Below are positions 42,322 to 45,155 of a stretch of DNA of 45,155 nt, piece by piece (the first letter of the stretch is position 1; each line of letters opens with the position of its first letter). The notes below the pieces were generated by a model, which was given only the letters and a program-made list of their open reading frames with translations, did no database searches and was not told the DNA's origin. Origin of the DNA: Streptomyces sp. WM6386 (lineage in GTDB: Bacteria; Actinomycetota; Actinomycetes; Streptomycetales; Streptomycetaceae); NCBI RefSeq assembly GCF_000972385.1, contig NZ_JXTE01000068.1, positions 1 through 45,155 of the forward strand. The letters run 5' to 3'. Made by a program: the position numbers and the translations under genes.

Positions 42322-43344
42322 TTACTTGAGCTTCGTACCCGTGGAACGCAGGTTGGCGCAGGCCTCCGTGACGCGCGCGGCCATGCTCGCCTCGGCCAGC
42401 TTGCCCCAGGTGCGCGGGTCGTAGGTCTTCTTGGAGCCGACCTCGCCGTCGACCTTCAGGACACCGTCGTAGTTGCGGAACATGTGGTCCGCGACCGGGC
42501 GGGTGAAGGCGTACTGGGTGTCCGTGTCGATGTTCATCTTCACGACGCCGTTGTCCAGCGCGAGCGCGATCTCCGCCTCGGTGGAGCCGGAGCCGCCGTG
42601 GAAGACGAAGTCGAACGGGGACGCCTTGCCGTACTTGGCGGCCACGCCCTCGTTCAGCTCCTTGAGGAGCTCGGGGCGCAGGACGACGTTGCCCGGCTTG
42701 TAGACACCGTGGACGTTGCCGAAGGAGGCGGCGAGCAGGTAGCGGCCCTTCTCACCGAGCCCGAGGGCCTCGACGGTACGGATCGCGTCGTCGACCGTGG
42801 TGTAGAGGGAGTCGTTGATCTCGTGCGAGACGCCGTCCTCCTCACCACCGGTCGGGGTGATCTCGACCTCAAGGATGATCTTCGCGGCGCGGGCGCGCTC
42901 GAGGAGCTCCTGCGCGATGGACAGGTTGTCCGCGAGGGTCTCGGCCGAGCCGTCCCACATGTGCGACTGGAAGAGCGGGTTCTCGCCACGGGCGACGCGC
43001 TCCTCCGACACTGCGAGCAGCGGACGTACATACCCGTCGAGCTTGTCCTTCGGGCAGTGGTCCGTGTGCAGCGCGACGGTGATGTCGTACTTCTTGGCGA
43101 CGATGTGCGCGAACTCGGCAAGAGCCACCGAACCGGTGACCATTTCCTTGCTGTACTGACCGCCCAGGAACTCGGCGCCACCGGTCGAGATCTGGATGAT
43201 GCCGTCGCTCTCGGCCTCGGCGAAGCCGCGCAGCGCCGCGTGCAGGGTCTGCGTCGAGGTGACGTTGATGGCCGGGTAGGCGAACTTGCCCGCCTTCGCC
43301 CGGTCGAGCATCTCGTTGTAGACCTCGGGAGTTGCGATGGGCAT
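42322..43344 (-). CDS. fba: Fructose-bisphosphate aldolase, class II
   Basis: Zinc-dependent aldolase of glycolysis/gluconeogenesis; splits fructose-1,6-bisphosphate into dihydroxyacetone phosphate and glyceraldehyde 3-phosphate. 340 aa. Catalytic D95 and zinc ligand H96 are in ALHTDHCPKDKLDG. Further ligands lie in 'EVEITPTGGEEDGV' (E) and 'FGNVHGVY' (H), and the phosphate loop is FHGGSGS. The N-terminus has 'YPAINVTSTQTLHAAL'. ATG 43344 with AAGGAGCGG upstream. It is separated from pyrE by 130 nt holding a hairpin, so it is transcribed separately or by read-through. Confidence 0.99.
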   Translation of the reverse strand: MPIATPEVYNEMLDRAKAGKFAYPAINVTSTQTLHAALRGFAEAESDGIIQISTGGAEFLGGQYSKEMVTGSVALAEFAHIVAKKYDITVALHTDHCPKDKLDGYVRPLLAVSEERVARGENPLFQSHMWDGSAETLADNLSIAQELLERARAAKIILEVEITPTGGEEDGVSHEINDSLYTTVDDAIRTVEALGLGEKGRYLLAASFGNVHGVYKPGNVVLRPELLKELNEGVAAKYGKASPFDFVFHGGSGSTEAEIALALDNGVVKMNIDTDTQYAFTRPVADHMFRNYDGVLKVDGEVGSKKTYDPRTWGKLAEASMAARVTEACANLRSTGTKLK

Positions 43345-43396
43345 CTGACCGCTCCTTGATTGTGCGGGTTGGCTGGTTCCTTACGGCCCTGACCTA

Positions 43397-43420
43397 GGGG
43401 GCGACGTCATCGTCGGCCCC
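43397..43420. terminator. Hairpin between pyrE and fba
   Basis: GGGGGCGACG (43397-43406) and CGTCGGCCCC (43411-43420) with one mismatch and a 4-nt loop. It may terminate pyrE (55 nt downstream of its stop) or belong to the fba leader. Confidence 0.4.
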
Positions 43421-43474
43421 ATCTTTCCAGACTTGACCGGATGGTCCCGCCCTCGGTCTCACCCTGTGGATGAC

Positions 43475-44026
43475 TCAGTCCAGGCCCAGCTCATCCTTGG
43501 AGAAGGCGAAGCGATACGGAACCCCCGCGCCCTCCTGAATCTTCTCCGCCGCACCGGTCGCGCGGTCCACGATCGTGGCGACGGCGACGACCTCGGCGCC
43601 CGCCTCCCGCACGGCCTCGACCGCGGTGAGCGGGGAGCCGCCGGTGGTGGAGGTGTCCTCGACGACCAGGACCCGACGGCCCGCGATGTCGGGGCCTTCG
43701 ACTCGGCGCTGGAGACCGTGCGCCTTGGCGGCCTTGCGGACGACGAAGGCGTCGAGCTTCTTCCCACGCGCGGCGGCCGCGTGCAGCATCGCGGCGGCGA
43801 CCGGGTCGGCGCCCATCGTCAGACCGCCCACCGCGTCGAACTCCAGGTCGGCGGTCAGGTCCAGGAGCACCTGACCGACCAGCGGGGCGGCCTCACCGTC
43901 GAGGGTGATGCGCCGCAGGTCGACGTAGTAGTCGGCCTCCAGGCCCGAGGAGAGGGTCACCTTGCCGTGGACCACGGCCTTGTCCTTGATCTGCTGCAGC
44001 AGCGTGCCGCGTACGTCGTCCGTCAT
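43475..44026 (-). CDS. pyrE: Orotate phosphoribosyltransferase
   Basis: Joins orotate and PRPP to form orotidine 5'-phosphate in pyrimidine synthesis. 183 aa. N-terminal 'HGKVTLSSGLEADYYVDLRR' is the family start; the PRPP motif RVLVVEDTSTTGGSPL lies at 118-133; 'VRKAAKAHG' is the flexible loop with Lys. ATG 44026 is 10 nt after the epimerase-like gene's stop, so the two are probably co-transcribed. Confidence 0.97.
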   Translation of the reverse strand: MTDDVRGTLLQQIKDKAVVHGKVTLSSGLEADYYVDLRRITLDGEAAPLVGQVLLDLTADLEFDAVGGLTMGADPVAAAMLHAAAARGKKLDAFVVRKAAKAHGLQRRVEGPDIAGRRVLVVEDTSTTGGSPLTAVEAVREAGAEVVAVATIVDRATGAAEKIQEGAGVPYRFAFSKDELGLD

Positions 44027-44036
44027 GCCTGCCAGC

Positions 44037-44825
44037 TTAGAGGCGGCGCCAGCTCCAGGTCGTCGAGGCCTCCAGCGGCTCCAGGGGCGTGACCAGGCGG
44101 GGGGCGGTGTTCAGGCCGTTGGGCGGCCCGGTCTGCGGTTCCACGCAGACGGCCTCGGCCTGCTCGTCGTAGACCACGACCCACTCCTCGCGGGAGGCGA
44201 CGCTGAGCTCCAGCTGCCCCGGCCAGGTGAGCGTGACGTCCACTCCGCCGGGCATCCCGAAGCAGTCGTCCCACGGGCCGGGCTTGGGGTCGAGACGGTT
44301 GCCGGTGGGCAGGTGGTCGTCACCGCGCTCCTCCTGCCAGGCGGCGGAGAAGGCCAGTTGTACGTCCTCGCCGCCGAGGTTCCTGTTGAACCACGGGTGC
44401 CAGCCGATCTGCGCAGGGAAGGACGAGTCGTACGTCTCGACGGACATGGTGAGCGTCACGGCGTCCGGGGTGAGGGCGACCTGTTGGGTGATCCGGCCCG
44501 GGTGGGGCCAGGGCTCGACCAGGTCGTACGTGATGACCGCCTCGTCCGTCGTCGTGCGCGCGATGCGCCAGGCGCCGTCGCGGGCGGTGCCGTGGATGGC
44601 GTGCGGCGGGGAGTTGAGCGGCATCTGATGGACCGTCGCCCCGTCCCGGAAACGGCCGTCCCTGATCCGGCCGCACCAGGGCACCATCGGGAAGCAGCCG
44701 AAGCGCTCGCCCTGCCGCAGCAGTTCGGTACCGCCGACGCGCAGTCCGCCGATCCGGCCGCCGTTTCCCGGCAGCACGGTCACCTCCGCGTCGCCCGCGG
44801 TCAGCGTGATGGGTTCGTTACTCAC
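44037..44825 (-). CDS. Aldose 1-epimerase family protein
   Basis: 262 aa galactose-mutarotase-like beta-sandwich. Key spots are 'PMVPWCGRIRDGRF' (arginine), 'PPHAIHGTARDGAW' (catalytic-type His in the HG motif), 'QIGWHPWFNR' (second His) and a C-terminal glutamate in 'VCVEPQTGPPNGLN'. It may act on aldoses or, as in the YeaD branch, on hexose-6-phosphates. GTG 44825; 'AAGCACC' upstream is weak. First gene of a short unit with pyrE. Confidence 0.93.
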   Translation of the reverse strand: MSNEPITLTAGDAEVTVLPGNGGRIGGLRVGGTELLRQGERFGCFPMVPWCGRIRDGRFRDGATVHQMPLNSPPHAIHGTARDGAWRIARTTTDEAVITYDLVEPWPHPGRITQQVALTPDAVTLTMSVETYDSSFPAQIGWHPWFNRNLGGEDVQLAFSAAWQEERGDDHLPTGNRLDPKPGPWDDCFGMPGGVDVTLTWPGQLELSVASREEWVVVYDEQAEAVCVEPQTGPPNGLNTAPRLVTPLEPLEASTTWSWRRL

Positions 44826-44928
44826 GGGACGACCCTACTGGGGTGATCAAGGGGGTGCTTCCGGCCATCCCCGATTTCCGCCGGCCGGGCCTCGGCACCA
44901 CGGTTCCGGCCCACCTCCCCTGCCCTCT

Positions 44929-45155
44929 TCAGTGCCGCTTGCGCAGCGCCCGGCCGACGACGATCGCCGACGCGACGACGAGGGCCGCCGCGGGGGCCGC
45001 CCAGCGGAGGACGGAGTGCGGGGCGCTGGCCTGGGGAGCGGGCACGGGCGCGTACCGGCCGCGCGGCGGGGCGTGGTCGACCTCCTCCGCACTCCGGCCG
45101 ATCATCGTGCGGCGCGCGTGCGCGGCTTCGGCGGGGAGGTCGGGGGTGAAGTACC
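44929..45155 (-). CDS. C-terminal fragment of a single-pass membrane protein
   Basis: The gene enters from the right edge and ends at TGA 44931-44929. The visible part (about 74 residues) has a Pro/Ala-rich polar stretch (DHAPPRGRYAPVPAPQ), one hydrophobic segment (VLRWAAPAAALVVASAIVVG) and a basic end (RALRKRH), so its C-terminus is anchored in the membrane. A 103-nt gap separates it from the epimerase gene. The N-terminal domains, and so the family, are outside the window. Confidence 0.75.
   Translation of the reverse strand, partial: YFTPDLPAEAAHARRTMIGRSAEEVDHAPPRGRYAPVPAPQASAPHSVLRWAAPAAALVVASAIVVGRALRKRH

Overview
The window is high-GC (about 70%) chromosomal actinobacterial DNA, almost certainly from a Streptomyces. 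Third codon positions are strongly G/C. Genes are tightly packed, often with ATGA or TAATG overlaps, and start with ATG, GTG or TTG. Several family combinations typical of the genus occur here: a Pro/Tyr-tailed Ser/Thr kinase, an XRE/DUF397/ATPase trio, DUF3151, and a purA...fba-pyrE order. I see no rRNA, tRNA, CRISPR array, insertion sequence or prophage. It reads as conserved core-arm sequence, not an obvious island.

Left part (1-9.7 kb): a partial Ser/Thr kinase (minus, runs off the edge); a small ORF with an unresolved start; a class-III aminotransferase followed by an FCD-type GntR regulator, with strong inverted repeats in front of each; an unrecognised conserved-looking gene; then a minus-strand run of Tat-exported 5'-nucleotidase-like metallophosphoesterase, ECF sigma factor with a SnoaL-like tail, and a small barrel protein. 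purA follows, with a 17-bp terminator.

Middle part (9.7-23.2 kb): a diacylglycerol-kinase-like protein with degenerate nucleotide-binding motifs, a cysteine-tipped hemerythrin, a Uma2-type nuclease, ethanolamine ammonia-lyase (eutBC) divergent from a probable ethanolamine permease, a MarR/GbsR regulator divergent from a two-gene ABC exporter, a small membrane protein, and a minus-strand chain XRE regulator - DUF397 - VOC protein - cytochrome P450 opposite a HATPase gene. Two small overlapping genes of unknown function follow.

Right part (23.2-45.2 kb): two paralogous NarL/DesK-type two-component systems lie back to back. The second sits at the end of an apparent operon with an alpha/beta hydrolase and a membrane acyltransferase. 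Both operons carry an identical 17-nt element at the same distance (54 nt) from a predicted -10 box. Next come kynurenine-pathway genes (probable formamidase, TetR regulator, kynureninase, tryptophan 2,3-dioxygenase), sufficient for tryptophan to anthranilate. Then an OmpR-type response regulator converges on a five-gene minus-strand operon: lipoprotein - membrane-fusion/peptidoglycan-binding adaptor - ABC ATPase - FtsX/MacB permease - sensor kinase. A perfect 11-bp-period direct repeat at the operon promoter is a good candidate binding site for that regulator. The window ends with DUF3151, a DHA2-type MFS exporter, class II aldolase (fba), pyrE, an aldose-1-epimerase-like protein and the C-terminal end of a single-pass membrane protein.

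The strongest leads for something undescribed are the duplicated two-component locus with its shared 17-nt element, and the lipoprotein/MacAB-like/sensor-kinase operon with its direct-repeat promoter. All family assignments come from reading motifs by eye; no database search was run.
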